Source of the DNA: an uncultured cyanobacterium
GTDB taxonomy: Bacteria; Cyanobacteriota; Cyanobacteriia; PCC-6307; Cyanobiaceae
NCBI GenBank assembly: GCA_903871775.1
Contig: CAIQIA010000027.1
Span: 124,001-188,000, forward strand
DNA length: 64,000 nt
Reading direction: 5' to 3'
Shown here: piece by piece, positions 1-8,069 of the stretch
Layout: each line of letters opens with the position of its first letter
Numbering within the stretch: position 1 is the stretch's first letter
Notes under the pieces: generated by a model
The model's database searches: none
The model's input: only the letters and a program-made list of their open reading frames with translations
Told to the model about the DNA's origin: nothing
Made by a program: the position numbers and the translations under genes

Positions 1-1080
1 CACCTCGGCCCCCCGGGTGCCCTGCAGTCCCAGCTCTCCGCCGTGAATGCCCCCCCGGGGCGCCTCCATATACGGCAGGCCCGTCGCGAAGGAGGCCTCG
101 AGCTGGCTCGGGTCGCGGAGCAGCAGCAGCGACGAGGGTTTGCTGACCCCGAGCAGCTTCTGGGGATTGAGGGTGACCGAGTCGGCCCGCTCCAGGCCCC
201 GAACCCGCCAGCGCTGGTCGTCGACCAGGGCGCAGACCGCACCGATCGCCCCGTCGACGTGGAACCACAGGCCCTGCTCGCTGCAGAGATCCGCCAGGTC
301 CGGCAGGGGATCGACGAGGCCCTGCACCGTGGTGCCGGCGGTGCCGACCACCGCCAGCACCGGCCGTCCCTGCTGCCGCAGGCGCCGCAGGGTCTCCGCC
401 GTGGCTGCGGGGTCCAGCCGCCCATCAGGCCGGAGCGGCACCGCCACCAGGGCATCCCCGGGCAGACCCATCACCGCAACGGCCTTGGCCAGGGACACGT
501 GGGCAGCGGCACTGGTCACCACCACCGCCCGCGGATCATGGGCCAGACCGGTGGCACGACGGGCGCAGACCAGGGCCATGAGATTGCTGAGGCTGCCGCC
601 GCTGGCCGGCACCCCCGATGCCTCCGTTCCGAGCCCGATGCGCTGGGCCAGCCAGCGGCAGAGACCCCGTTCCAGACGGCTCAGGGAGGGGGACAGCTCT
701 TCCGCCAGCAGGTTGTTGTTCAGTCCCGCCGCCAGCAGTTCAGCCGCCATCGAGACGGTCAGTGCCGGCGGATCCAGGTGGGCCAGGGCGCCGGGGTGGT
801 TGGGGCGGAAGGCCCCACCCATCAGGCCCTGCAGATCGTTGAGCAGCCGCTGCTCCGTCAACGGGAGGGCTTCGGGCTCGGCGGCCGGCTGCACACTGAG
901 GAGGGGCCTGACCCCCTGGTCTGCCGATTCGCCGAGCCAGCGCCCCAGCAGACCGATGCAGTCCTGCAGGAAGCTGACCAGGGCCCCATCCACCCCGTGG
1001 GGTGCCGCGAAGGGCGACAGTGCGGGGGAGTGGCCTTCGGCAGGGGAGAGGACCAATGGGGGCGTCCGGGACGGGATCAT
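1..1080 (-). CDS. PLP-dependent group II amino-acid decarboxylase, C-terminus cut by window edge
   Basis: This frame is open from an ATG at 1080 to the window edge, giving 360 residues without a stop. It is missing from the ORF track because it has no end here. The fold is that of the glutamate / aromatic amino acid / diaminobutyrate decarboxylase family. Visible marks are an N-terminal helix region with FRPNHPGALAHLDPP, a cofactor segment ASGGSLSNLMAL, a HVDGAIGA strand whose Asp should bind the pyridine nitrogen, and SVTLNPQKLLGV, whose Lys is the expected Schiff-base residue. The family usually reads HVDAA.GG and (D/N).HK, so NPQK is a variant. The substrate cannot be read from the sequence. 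The start overlaps divergent tadA by 25 bases, so one of the two starts may lie further in. Confidence 0.87.
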   Translation of the reverse strand, partial: MIPSRTPPLVLSPAEGHSPALSPFAAPHGVDGALVSFLQDCIGLLGRWLGESADQGVRPLLSVQPAAEPEALPLTEQRLLNDLQGLMGGAFRPNHPGALAHLDPPALTVSMAAELLAAGLNNNLLAEELSPSLSRLERGLCRWLAQRIGLGTEASGVPASGGSLSNLMALVCARRATGLAHDPRAVVVTSAAAHVSLAKAVAVMGLPGDALVAVPLRPDGRLDPAATAETLRRLRQQGRPVLAVVGTAGTTVQGLVDPLPDLADLCSEQGLWFHVDGAIGAVCALVDDQRWRVRGLERADSVTLNPQKLLGVSKPSSLLLLRDPSQLEASFATGLPYMEAPRGGIHGGELGLQGTRGAEV

Positions 1081-1586
1081 TGTCGGCCTTCGCCGATGGC
1101 GCCCTCGAGCTGTGGATGCGGAGGCTGCTGCGACGGGCTGCCGCCGCGGGGGCCCGGGGGGAGGTGCCGGTGGCGGCGGTGGTGCTCGATCCCCGCGGCC
1201 GGGCGATCGGCTGGGGGAGCAACCGCCGGGAGGTCGAGGCCGATCCCCTGGGCCATGCGGAGCTGCAAGCCCTGGCCCAGGCTGCCCGCCTGCGGCAGGA
1301 CTGGCGGTTCAACGGTCACACCCTGCTGGTGACTCTGGAACCCTGCCCGATGTGTGCAGGGGCCCTGGTCCAGGCCCGCATGGGACGGGTGGTCTACGGA
1401 GCGGCGGACCCGAAGCGGGGGGCCCTGGGCAGCTGTCTCGACCTCAGCCTGTCCGCCACAGCCCACCACACCATGGAGGTGCGCGGTGGGATCTGCGCGG
1501 AGGCCTGCCAGGACCAGCTGCAGGCGTGGTTCAGGCAGCGGCGGCTCCGGACCGGAAGGCCGGCAGCTCATCGGCGAGAAGGTTGA
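1056..1586 (+). CDS. tadA: tRNA(Arg)-specific adenosine-34 deaminase
   Basis: TadA deaminates the wobble adenosine of tRNA-Arg(ACG) to inosine. The protein (176 aa) has the zinc deaminase signature: GHAELQAL supplies the His ligand and catalytic Glu, and PCPMCAGAL supplies the two Cys ligands. VPVAAVVLDPRG forms the first strand, as in the family. The ATG at 1056 gives an N-terminus leading into ELWMRRLLRRAA; the internal ATG at 1116 is an alternative that would remove the overlap with the divergent decarboxylase. The 3' end overlaps the convergent aminotransferase gene by 56 bases. A second, different deaminase (Fcy1-like) sits at 51.4 kb; this one is the TadA type. Confidence 0.9.
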   Translation: MGASGTGSLSAFADGALELWMRRLLRRAAAAGARGEVPVAAVVLDPRGRAIGWGSNRREVEADPLGHAELQALAQAARLRQDWRFNGHTLLVTLEPCPMCAGALVQARMGRVVYGAADPKRGALGSCLDLSLSATAHHTMEVRGGICAEACQDQLQAWFRQRRLRTGRPAAHRREG

Positions 1587-2724
1587 GCAGCCTGTCGACG
1601 TTCTCCGGGGTGCTGTTGTAGCCCATGAGGCCCACGCGCCAGACCTTGCCGGCCAGGGCGCCCAGACCGCCGCCGATCTCGACGCCATGGCTGTTGAGCA
1701 GGTGCAGGGCGAAGGCCCGCCCGTCCACGCCTTCGGGAATGCGCACGGTCGTCAGCGTGGGCAGCCGCAGCTCCCTGGCGACATGCAGCTCGAGGCCCAG
1801 GGATTCCATGCCGGCCCACAGGCGCTCACTGTTGCGGCGGTGGCGGGCCCAGGCCTGGCCGAGGCCCTCGTCGCAGAGCAGACGCAGGGCCTCCCGGAGG
1901 CCGAAGTTCATGTTCACGGGCGCCGTGTGGTGATACGTGCGCTCCTTGCCCCAGTACGACTTGAGGCCCGACATATCGAGGTACCAGTTGGGCACCTTGC
2001 CCTGGCGGCGATCCAGCTTCGCCTCGGCCCGGGGACCCATGGTGAAGGGTCCAAGGCCAGGGGGGCAGCTGAGCCCCTTCTGGCTGCAGCTGTAGGCCAG
2101 GTCGACACCCCAGGCATCCAGCCGCAGGGGCACGGCTCCGAGGGAGGTGACGGTGTCCAGCAACAGCAGGCAGTCGTGCTGGCGGCAGAGCTCCCCCACC
2201 CCGTCGAGGGGCTGACACACCCCCGTGGAGGTCTCGGCATGCACCAAGGCCAGCAGGGCCGGACGGTGGGTCTCGAGGGCTTCGGCGATGGCCTCGAGGC
2301 TGATGGCTTCCCCCCAGCTGGGGGATTCGATCGTGTGAACCACCGCGCCGTAGCGGCTGCACATGTCAACGAGACGCAGGCCGAAGTAGCCGATGACACC
2401 CACCACCACGGTGTCGCCGGCTTCGATCACGTTCGCGATCGTGGCCTCCATCGCGGCACTGCCGGTGCCGCTCACCGGGATCGTGATGCGGTTGTCGGTC
2501 TGCCAGACGTAGCGGAGCATCTCCTGAACCTCGGTCATCAGTTCGAGGTAAAGGGGATCCAGGTGCCCCAGGGGGGGACGGCTGAGGGCCTCCAGCACCG
2601 TCGGATGGGCGTTGGAGGGACCAGGGCCGAGCAGAAGCCGTTCGGGGGTGGCGATGGCCCCGAGATGCAGCCGGTGAGACTCGTCCACGGTCTCGACGGG
2701 GGAGGAGAGCGGGGAGAGGGTCAC
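1531..2724 (-). CDS. Alanine/serine--glyoxylate aminotransferase (class V)
   Basis: This class V PLP aminotransferase (397 aa) probably converts glyoxylate to glycine with alanine or serine as amino donor, part of photorespiratory metabolism. LLGPGPSNAHP at the N-terminus, SGTGSAAMEATIANV in the cofactor loop, LLLLDTVTSLG (Asp to the pyridine N) and SCSQKGLSCPPGLG (Schiff-base Lys) are typical of the AGT/SGT subfamily. The start is GTG at 2724. A minus-strand TATCAT at 2750-2755 could be its -10 box, placing a promoter in the short gap after apcF. The C-terminus overlaps tadA tail to tail. Donor preference is not readable from the sequence. Confidence 0.9.
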   Translation of the reverse strand: MTLSPLSSPVETVDESHRLHLGAIATPERLLLGPGPSNAHPTVLEALSRPPLGHLDPLYLELMTEVQEMLRYVWQTDNRITIPVSGTGSAAMEATIANVIEAGDTVVVGVIGYFGLRLVDMCSRYGAVVHTIESPSWGEAISLEAIAEALETHRPALLALVHAETSTGVCQPLDGVGELCRQHDCLLLLDTVTSLGAVPLRLDAWGVDLAYSCSQKGLSCPPGLGPFTMGPRAEAKLDRRQGKVPNWYLDMSGLKSYWGKERTYHHTAPVNMNFGLREALRLLCDEGLGQAWARHRRNSERLWAGMESLGLELHVARELRLPTLTTVRIPEGVDGRAFALHLLNSHGVEIGGGLGALAGKVWRVGLMGYNSTPENVDRLLNLLADELPAFRSGAAAA

Positions 2725-2749
2725 GCGGTCAGCTGGCGATGGGCGTACA

Positions 2750-2755
2750 ATGATA
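2750..2755 (-). promoter_or_regulatory. Possible -10 element for the aminotransferase gene
   Basis: On the minus strand TATCAT lies 25 bases before the GTG start at 2724, within the 42-base gap after the apcF stop. It resembles a sigma-70 -10 box in otherwise GC-rich sequence. No convincing -35 was identified. Confidence 0.3.
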
Positions 2756-2766
2756 GAGACCGGCCC

Positions 2767-3285
2767 TCAGAGGCCGACCACGCTGATGGGGGCGAGGCCG
2801 CGGGCGATGTGCTCGAAGGGCGCCCGGACGGCCGTGGCGTCGTCCAGGCCCTGGGCCCGCAGAAGCTCCTGCAGCACGTCGGCCATCAGCAGAATCCCCC
2901 GGGCGGTGGCCCCGGTGGGAACACCAAGGGATTTGTAGGTGTCATCGAGCCCGTTCAGCACGCGCTCGTCGAGCATCCGGGTGTCATCGGCCACCAGGGC
3001 GTACGAGGCGTAGCGGAGGAAATAGTCGAGGTCGCGCAGGCAGGCCGCCAGGCGCCGGGTGGTGTAAGCGTTGCCGCCGGGAAGCAGCAGCTCGGGGTCG
3101 GCCAGCCAGAGCCGCTGGCTGGCTTCTCGAATGATCGTCGCGGCTTCGCGGTTGATGATCTCAACGGCCGCCAGACGGGCTGCGGCATCGGCGTAAAACC
3201 GCTCCATCCGACCGATGGCGCCGGGGTCCAGATAACGGCCGAGCTGGTCATAACGACCGATGAGAGCCGTGATCGCGTCCTGCAT
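2767..3285 (-). CDS. apcF: Allophycocyanin beta-18 subunit
   Basis: ApcF is the minor beta-type subunit that pairs with the ApcE core-membrane linker in the phycobilisome core. The protein (172 aa) begins MQDAITALIGRYD, as beta-type allophycocyanins do, and carries PGGNAYTTRRLAACLRDLDY, whose Cys should bind phycocyanobilin. DERVLNGLDDTYKSLGVP is the conserved C-terminal half. The diverged N-terminal third and the extended tail after LLRAQGLDD fit ApcF better than ApcB. It stands alone without apcAB, as apcF often does. It is divergent from the methyltransferase gene across a 156-base gap. Confidence 0.9.
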   Translation of the reverse strand: MQDAITALIGRYDQLGRYLDPGAIGRMERFYADAAARLAAVEIINREAATIIREASQRLWLADPELLLPGGNAYTTRRLAACLRDLDYFLRYASYALVADDTRMLDERVLNGLDDTYKSLGVPTGATARGILLMADVLQELLRAQGLDDATAVRAPFEHIARGLAPISVVGL

Positions 3286-3441
3286 GCCGGTGCGTCCAGT
3301 GTGCGGAAGCTAGCACTTGAAAATGGCGGGACCCCTGCGGGGCCAAGGGTTCCGGCCGATCTGACAGAAACGGTTACGTGGCGCGGCATCCACGGCTCCC
3401 AATGGAATCCGCTGAAATGGGCAGCCAGATTCCGCCGCTCC

Positions 3442-4491
3442 ATGCGCGACATCCCGGCCCAGTTCGCCTATCGCAGCCTGCAGCAGGGCAAGAGCCTGTT
3501 CGGCGTGGCCCACAAGCAGGCCAGCACGGCCCTGATGGACCTGGTGGCCCCCGGAGCCTCATCACCGACCCTCGCGGTCGGTCCCGAGTTGCTGCGCACC
3601 CTGCAGGCGCGGATGGATCGGTTGCTGGAGAGGGACTGGCAGGAAGCGATCGAAGGGCTCTACCCGCGGGAGCTGCTCTTTGATGCCCCCTGGGGTGAAT
3701 GGCTGCTGCGCTACCCGCTGATCTGGCTTGACCTGCCTGCGATCTGGGCCCGGCGGCAGCGGCGTGACGTCCGCGATCTGCCGCGGAACATCGACGGTCG
3801 CCAGTATCCCGACTACTACCTGCAGAACTTTCACCACCAGACGGACGGTTACCTCAGCGACCGCTCGGCGGAGCTGTACGACCTGCAGGTGGAGATTCTG
3901 TTCAACGGCACCGCCGACGCCATGCGCCGACGGGTGCTGAGGCCCCTGCTGCAGGCCGTGCAGGGGATCGAGCGCCCGCGGATCCTCGATGTGGCCACCG
4001 GAACCGGCCGCACCCTGCAGCAGATCCAGGCGGCCCGGCCGGGGGCTTCCCTGGTGGGCATTGACCTGTCGGAGGCCTACCTGCGCCAGGCCGGCCGCCG
4101 GCTGCATCAGAGCTCCGGGGCGCTGCCGCAACTGCTCCAGGGCAACGGCGAGGAGCTGCCGTTCCGCGATGCCAGTTTTGATGCCGTCACCTGCGTCTTT
4201 CTGCTGCATGAACTGCCGGCGGAGGCCCGCTCGGCGGTGCTGCGCGAATGCCGGCGGGTGCTACGGCCCGGCGGTCGCCTGGTGCTGGCCGATTCGATCC
4301 AGCTGGCCGACGCCCCTGACTGCGCCACGGTGCTGGAGAACTTCCGACGGGTCTTCCACGAGCCCTACTACCGCCACTACATCAGTGACGACCTCGACGG
4401 CCGCATTGCGAACGCCGGCCTGCAGCTGCAGGGGGCTGAATCGTGGTTCATGACCCGCGTCTGGTGGGCGGACCGCCGCAGCGAGGACTAA
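3442..4491 (+). CDS. Class I SAM-dependent methyltransferase
   Basis: The ORF track merges this gene with an unrelated upstream open frame from 1354. The real protein probably starts at the ATG at 3442 (349 aa), because everything before it lies antisense to apcF and the aminotransferase. ILDVATGTGRTLQQI is motif I (SAM binding), LVGIDLSEAYL is the acidic loop, NGEELPFRDASFDAVTCVFLLHELP is motif II, and RVLRPGGRLVLADS is post-motif III, as in UbiE/Coq5-type enzymes. About 160 residues precede the catalytic domain and include a short YPDYYLQNFHHQTDGYLS segment seen in cyanobacterial relatives. The substrate is unknown; small lipids or quinones are possible by family analogy only. Confidence 0.85.
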   Translation: MRDIPAQFAYRSLQQGKSLFGVAHKQASTALMDLVAPGASSPTLAVGPELLRTLQARMDRLLERDWQEAIEGLYPRELLFDAPWGEWLLRYPLIWLDLPAIWARRQRRDVRDLPRNIDGRQYPDYYLQNFHHQTDGYLSDRSAELYDLQVEILFNGTADAMRRRVLRPLLQAVQGIERPRILDVATGTGRTLQQIQAARPGASLVGIDLSEAYLRQAGRRLHQSSGALPQLLQGNGEELPFRDASFDAVTCVFLLHELPAEARSAVLRECRRVLRPGGRLVLADSIQLADAPDCATVLENFRRVFHEPYYRHYISDDLDGRIANAGLQLQGAESWFMTRVWWADRRSED

Positions 4492-4589
4492 TCGCTACAG
4501 ATCAGATTTCGGATGGGGAATACAGTCTGAAGCAAAGTTGAAAGGTTCGGCATGAACCGCTTAACTGACCCTGTCTCCAGTGGGTGCCG

Positions 4590-4949
4590 ATGACCAACCC
4601 GTTCCGGGTCCGCTGGCTTGAGGGCTGGACGTTCCAGACCGTTCTGCTGGGCGGTTGCCCTGTCGTCGAGGCCCATGGCTATGGCATCTGCCTGCGGACC
4701 GAGCTGCTGCAGGGGGAAAGCCCACGGGATGCCGCCGACCGACTGGTGCTCGAAGAAGATCGCCGGCGTCGCTCCCTGCGCAATGCCTGGAAGCGGGGTC
4801 CCCAGCACCTGCTCCAGGCGGTCATCGACGGCGACGACGTGTCTGACCGTGAGCCCGTCTCCTCCGACACCCCGAGGGTCGAGCAGCAGCTGCACAAGGA
4901 GCTGTGCCTTTCACCCCGGCAGGAGGTGATGCAGGGCCTCGGCCGTTAA
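4590..4949 (+). CDS. Conserved hypothetical protein (small, cyanobacterial type)
   Basis: This is a protein of about 119 aa starting at the ATG at 4590; an in-frame GTG at 4584 adds two residues. The N-terminal 60 residues look like a compact beta-rich domain (VRWLEGWTFQTVLLGG, EAHGYGICLRTELL), followed by a basic helix with RRRRSLRNAWKRGPQ. The tail reads like a weakly constrained linker. I recognise no characterised family. Its last 39 bases overlap the convergent small gene. The opposite-strand ORF 4488..4895 has no protein-like composition and was taken as the shadow. Confidence 0.55.
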   Translation: MTNPFRVRWLEGWTFQTVLLGGCPVVEAHGYGICLRTELLQGESPRDAADRLVLEEDRRRRSLRNAWKRGPQHLLQAVIDGDDVSDREPVSSDTPRVEQQLHKELCLSPRQEVMQGLGR

Positions 4950-5168
4950 CAGCCCGCATCCGCCCCAGCGCAACACGACCCAGAAGCGATCGCCCCCCTG
5001 CAGTCGCAGCTCCGATCGCTCGGCCAGCACCTCCACCAGCAGTTGTCGGCGTTGCCGACCTCGGCGCACGGCCGTGTCGGCCGCGTCATGGGATCTCCTT
5101 TGCAGCAGCAGACGATCCAGCACGGCCAGGTGGTGCAGCATCCGCACCGGCGCCAGAGGTCGTTTCAT
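4911..5168 (-). CDS. Small basic hypothetical protein
   Basis: This 85-aa protein starts at the ATG at 5168 (MKRPLAPVRMLHHLAVLDRLL). The central part alternates charged helix (RRSHDAADTAVRRGRQRRQLLVEV) with beta-like SELRLQGGDRFWVVLRWGG. The amphipathic pattern and a compact end (GLLTAEALHHLLPG) suggest a real small protein rather than a shadow. No known family is recognised. It is divergent from the DUF6439-like gene across 26 bases and overlaps the preceding plus-strand gene tail to tail. Confidence 0.55.
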   Translation of the reverse strand: MKRPLAPVRMLHHLAVLDRLLLQRRSHDAADTAVRRGRQRRQLLVEVLAERSELRLQGGDRFWVVLRWGGCGLLTAEALHHLLPG

Positions 5169-5194
5169 AGTGGGTTCTGCCAAGGATCACGTCG

Positions 5195-5449
5195 ATGCCC
5201 CTCTGGTCGCAGGATGCCCAGGCCGATGCCCGCCGGCTGCATGAGCAACTGCGGCTGGGGGATCGCGACTGGCATCGCTGGAAGGCCGATGCCGACCGGC
5301 GGGCGGCCGAACAGCTGGCGGCGGCCCTGGCACAGCTCCTGCAGGGGCAGCATCAGGAGGCGGAGGCCCTCGCCGACAGCGCCCTCCGCTGGCTGCGGCG
5401 GGAACAACGGGACCCCGGCTGCCCCCGTCACGGGTCGAAGGAGTTCTGA
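5195..5449 (+). CDS. DUF6439-like small helical protein
   Basis: This 84-aa protein resembles a small cyanobacterial family: an ARRLHEQLRLGDRDWHRWK segment, RAAEQLAAALAQLLQG, then ALRWLRREQRDPGCPRHG near the end. It is predicted to be all-helical and soluble. The function is unknown. The assignment to DUF6439 is from memory of the WH..K and DPGCP pattern and is tentative. The last 22 bases overlap the convergent anti-sigma-factor-like gene. Confidence 0.6.
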   Translation: MPLWSQDAQADARRLHEQLRLGDRDWHRWKADADRRAAEQLAAALAQLLQGQHQEAEALADSALRWLRREQRDPGCPRHGSKEF

Positions 5450-5859
5450 CGCCGCTTGGCGAGCTGCACCCTGTTGCCCCGCGGGCTCCAGCGGATGTCG
5501 TCGAAACACTGACGGATCAGAAACAGGCCGCGGCCGCTGGGGGCCTCCGGTGCCTCAGGCAGGCGGAAGAAGCGACGGTCGACAGGAATCCCCGGCCCTT
5601 CATCCTGGATCTGCCAGACGAACCACCCATTCAAAAGGATGCGCCGGATGCGGAGCGATTTGCGCGGATCCTCACGGTTGCCGTGGCGCACGGCATTGAC
5701 GAGAGCCTCCTGGAGCCCCAGCCGCAACAGCTCCCGCTCCCCGTCGGGCACCGGCTCCAGCAGAACCTCCAGCAGAGGATGAAGCTGCAGGGTCGAGGGG
5801 GTGATGAACAGGCTCCAGCTCAGGCCGGAGGAGGGTCTTGGCGACAGACCATGACGCAT
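5428..5859 (-). CDS. RsbW-like anti-sigma factor / serine-protein kinase (GHKL ATPase)
   Basis: This is a single-domain histidine-kinase-like ATPase (143 aa) of the RsbW/SpoIIAB group. These proteins bind a sigma factor or phosphorylate a STAS-domain antagonist. The N box is LQEALVNAVRHGN, the G1 box QIQDEGPGIP and the G2 box SGRGLFLIRQ, in the usual order and spacing. No HisKA or transmembrane segment is present. The partner may be the STAS protein at 28.8 kb and the regulated factor could be a group 3 sigma such as that at 34.9 kb; that link is inferred from family roles only. The gene lies apart from both. Confidence 0.82.
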   Translation of the reverse strand: MRHGLSPRPSSGLSWSLFITPSTLQLHPLLEVLLEPVPDGERELLRLGLQEALVNAVRHGNREDPRKSLRIRRILLNGWFVWQIQDEGPGIPVDRRFFRLPEAPEAPSGRGLFLIRQCFDDIRWSPRGNRVQLAKRRQNSFDP

Positions 5860-5886
5860 GCCAGGGGGCTCCGGGCCGTGCTGATC

Positions 5887-6618
5887 CTATCGAGACAGGC
5901 CAGACCCGTCGATTCCGGGATGGCGCAGCAAGGCATCCATGACCCGCACACCCCGGAGCTGGTTCACGAGCGGCAGATGCCCCTCCGGCGCCTCGAGGGT
6001 CCAGGTGAATGCCCTCGGGTAACGGGTCCAGACCCCCTCGGTCTTCCAGCCCAGCAGGGGCCACAGACGCTCCCAGCGCTGGTCACACTGCAGCCACAGG
6101 CGGCGTTGCACCCGGAAGCCGTAACGCCCCTGGGAATAGAACCACCACAGGCGGTCGATGGCGTCGAGATCCGCCGGAGCGATCGGGGCCACCTCACTGA
6201 AATAGACATAGCCGCGATGCTCGGCTCCGGGGCCGGCCAGGCGACGGAGCAGGGCGCTGGTGATCCGGTCGGCCTCCTCCCACTGCTGCAGGAGCAGGGC
6301 CTGCTGCAGCTCGGCGACCAAGGCTGGTTCGCTGGCCGCGATCGTCAGGCAGCCACCCGGCCAGCGCTGGTTCAGCCGCAGCCGTTGCTTGGGGTCCTCG
6401 GCCAGGAGCTGCAGCAGCGAACCCCAGGCCCAGTCGCCGGGGTCAGGGCCCTCGCTGCCGATGGCGCTCCAGATCGGCTCCTGCAGTTCGTCGCCGAGAC
6501 CTCTGAGGCGGCCCCAGTCACGACGGCGCTGCCGCTCGCCGGCGGCAAGGAACCGTTGCAACGCTGCGGACGCGGTGGCACCACTGGCGGTCGGGGCGGG
6601 GCTGGGACCGGTCAACAT
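5887..6618 (-). CDS. gun4: GUN4, Mg-chelatase-activating porphyrin-binding protein
   Basis: GUN4 binds protoporphyrin IX and Mg-protoporphyrin and stimulates the ChlH subunit of Mg-chelatase. The protein (243 aa) shows the two-part cyanobacterial layout: an N-terminal helical bundle (about residues 15-95) and the C-terminal GUN4 core. The core has LLLQQWEEADRITSALLRRL, the signature DLDAIDRLWWFYSQGRYGF and then VQRRLWLQ. WTRYPRAFTWTLEAPEGHLP closes the porphyrin pocket region. ChlH, its working partner, is at 58.8-62.8 kb of the same window. It is divergent from the selenouridine synthase gene across 38 bases. Confidence 0.9.
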   Translation of the reverse strand: MLTGPSPAPTASGATASAALQRFLAAGERQRRRDWGRLRGLGDELQEPIWSAIGSEGPDPGDWAWGSLLQLLAEDPKQRLRLNQRWPGGCLTIAASEPALVAELQQALLLQQWEEADRITSALLRRLAGPGAEHRGYVYFSEVAPIAPADLDAIDRLWWFYSQGRYGFRVQRRLWLQCDQRWERLWPLLGWKTEGVWTRYPRAFTWTLEAPEGHLPLVNQLRGVRVMDALLRHPGIDGSGLSR

Positions 6619-6656
6619 GAAGCCTTGGCCAGGCCTCAGTATCGCAGCGCCGCGGG

Positions 6657-7679
6657 ATGGATCGGATGGACGTGACGCGACCGGTGGAGAGCTTCCTGCA
6701 GGGACCCGGGGTGATCGTGGATGTGCGCAGTCCGTCCGAACACCGGCAGGGACACATCCCCGGAGCCGTCAACCTGCCGCTCTTCGATGACGAGGAGCGG
6801 GCACAGGTGGGGACGGTGTACCGGCAGGACGGTCGGACCGCCGCCGTGCGCCTGGGTCTGGCCCTCACCGGTCCGCGGCTGGCCACCTGGGGCGATCGTC
6901 TGACGCAGCTCGGCGCCGAAGGTCCCCTGCGCCTGTATTGCTGGCGGGGAGGTCTGCGCAGCGGCAGCGTCGCCTGGCTGGCCGGCACCCTGGGGCTTGA
7001 ACATCACCTGCTGGCAGGGGGCTACAAGAGCTTCCGGCGCTGGGTGCTGGAGGAGGTGGCCCGGCCCCGGCGGCTGACGCTGCTGGGGGGCAGCACGGGC
7101 AGTGGCAAGACCGAGGTGCTGCAGGCCCTCCGCCTGCGGGGTGCGCAGGTCATCGATCTGGAAGCCCTCGCGAACCACCGGGGCAGCAGCTTCGGTGGCC
7201 TGGGGCTCGGGCCCCAGCCGAGTGGCGAGGCCTTCGAGAACGCCCTGGCCTGGGGCCTGCGGGGTCTGGACCCGTCACGGCCGGTGTGGGTCGAAGCCGA
7301 GAGCGCCCAGGTGGGTCGATGCCGGATTCCCGGCGGGTTCTGGTCCCAGATGAAGACCGCGCCGCTGCTCCTGCTGGACCGGCCCCTCGAGGAGCGGGTG
7401 GCCGCCCTCACCGGCCTCTACGGCGTGCAGGCCCCGGCACTGCTGCTGGAGGCGACCCAGCGGCTCGAGCGGCGGCTGGGTCCCCAGCGCACCGCCGCCG
7501 CCATAGCTCACATCAACGCCGGCACCATGGACGAGGCCTGCCGGATCCTGCTCGACTACTACGACCGCACCTACGACCACGAACTGACCCGTCGGCCACC
7601 GCCACTGGGGCGGCTGCCGGTGGCCGGTCTTGATGCCGCCGCCGTGGCGGAACGGCTGATCGGGCTGACTGCCACCTAA
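6657..7679 (+). CDS. selU: tRNA 2-selenouridine synthase
   Basis: SelU (MnmH, YbbB) replaces sulfur by selenium in 2-thiouridine at the tRNA wobble position, through a geranylated intermediate. The 340-aa protein has an N-terminal rhodanese domain ([20 protein letters not shown]; active-site loop [12 protein letters not shown] with the catalytic Cys). A P-loop domain with [12 protein letters not shown] follows. The helical C-terminal half is typical of the family. ATG codons at 6657 and 6666 are both possible starts. No selenophosphate synthetase gene is in this window. It is followed 19 bases later by psb28 on the same strand. Confidence 0.9.
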   Translation: MDRMDVTRPVESFLQGPGVIVDVRSPSEHRQGHIPGAVNLPLFDDEERAQVGTVYRQDGRTAAVRLGLALTGPRLATWGDRLTQLGAEGPLRLYCWRGGLRSGSVAWLAGTLGLEHHLLAGGYKSFRRWVLEEVARPRRLTLLGGSTGSGKTEVLQALRLRGAQVIDLEALANHRGSSFGGLGLGPQPSGEAFENALAWGLRGLDPSRPVWVEAESAQVGRCRIPGGFWSQMKTAPLLLLDRPLEERVAALTGLYGVQAPALLLEATQRLERRLGPQRTAAAIAHINAGTMDEACRILLDYYDRTYDHELTRRPPPLGRLPVAGLDAAAVAERLIGLTAT

Positions 7680-7698
7680 GCTGCCACCTTTGGCGAGC

Positions 7699-8037
7699 AT
7701 GACGGCGGCCATCCAGTTCTTCCGTGGTGTCGACGAGCCCGTGGTGCCCGACATCCGCCTGACACGATCCCGCGATGGCCTGACGGGCCAGGCCCTGTTC
7801 GTGTTCGAGGAACCCGAGGCCCTGGCCCCCGAAGCCATGGGTGACATCACCGGCATGTTCCTGGTGGATGAGGAGGGGGAACTGGTCACCCGCGACGTCA
7901 AGGCCCGCTTCGTCAACGGCAAGGCCAGTTTTCTCGAGGCCACCTACACCTGGAAGAGCACCGGCGACTTCGAACGTTTCATGCGCTTCGCCGAGCGCTA
8001 CGCCGCCTCCCACGATCTGGGCTTCAACGCCACCTGA
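7699..8037 (+). CDS. psb28: Photosystem II assembly protein Psb28
   Basis: Psb28 is a cytoplasmic-side factor that binds PSII assembly intermediates containing CP47. The sequence matches the family from [22 protein letters not shown] to the closing [16 protein letters not shown], including [14 protein letters not shown] and the ATYTWKS strand. The ORF track starts at a TTG (7690); the ATG at 7699 matches the usual family N-terminus and gives 112 aa, the normal length. Confidence 0.93.
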   Translation: MTAAIQFFRGVDEPVVPDIRLTRSRDGLTGQALFVFEEPEALAPEAMGDITGMFLVDEEGELVTRDVKARFVNGKASFLEATYTWKSTGDFERFMRFAERYAASHDLGFNAT

Positions 8038-8069
8038 GGCGATACTGACGCCAGCCGACCGGGGGTCTG

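Noticed and set aside
4987-4994. HIP1 octamer GCGATCGC as a repeat system
   Set aside because: Perfect copies are present (for example here, at 50754 and near 61560) but sparse, with no clustering.
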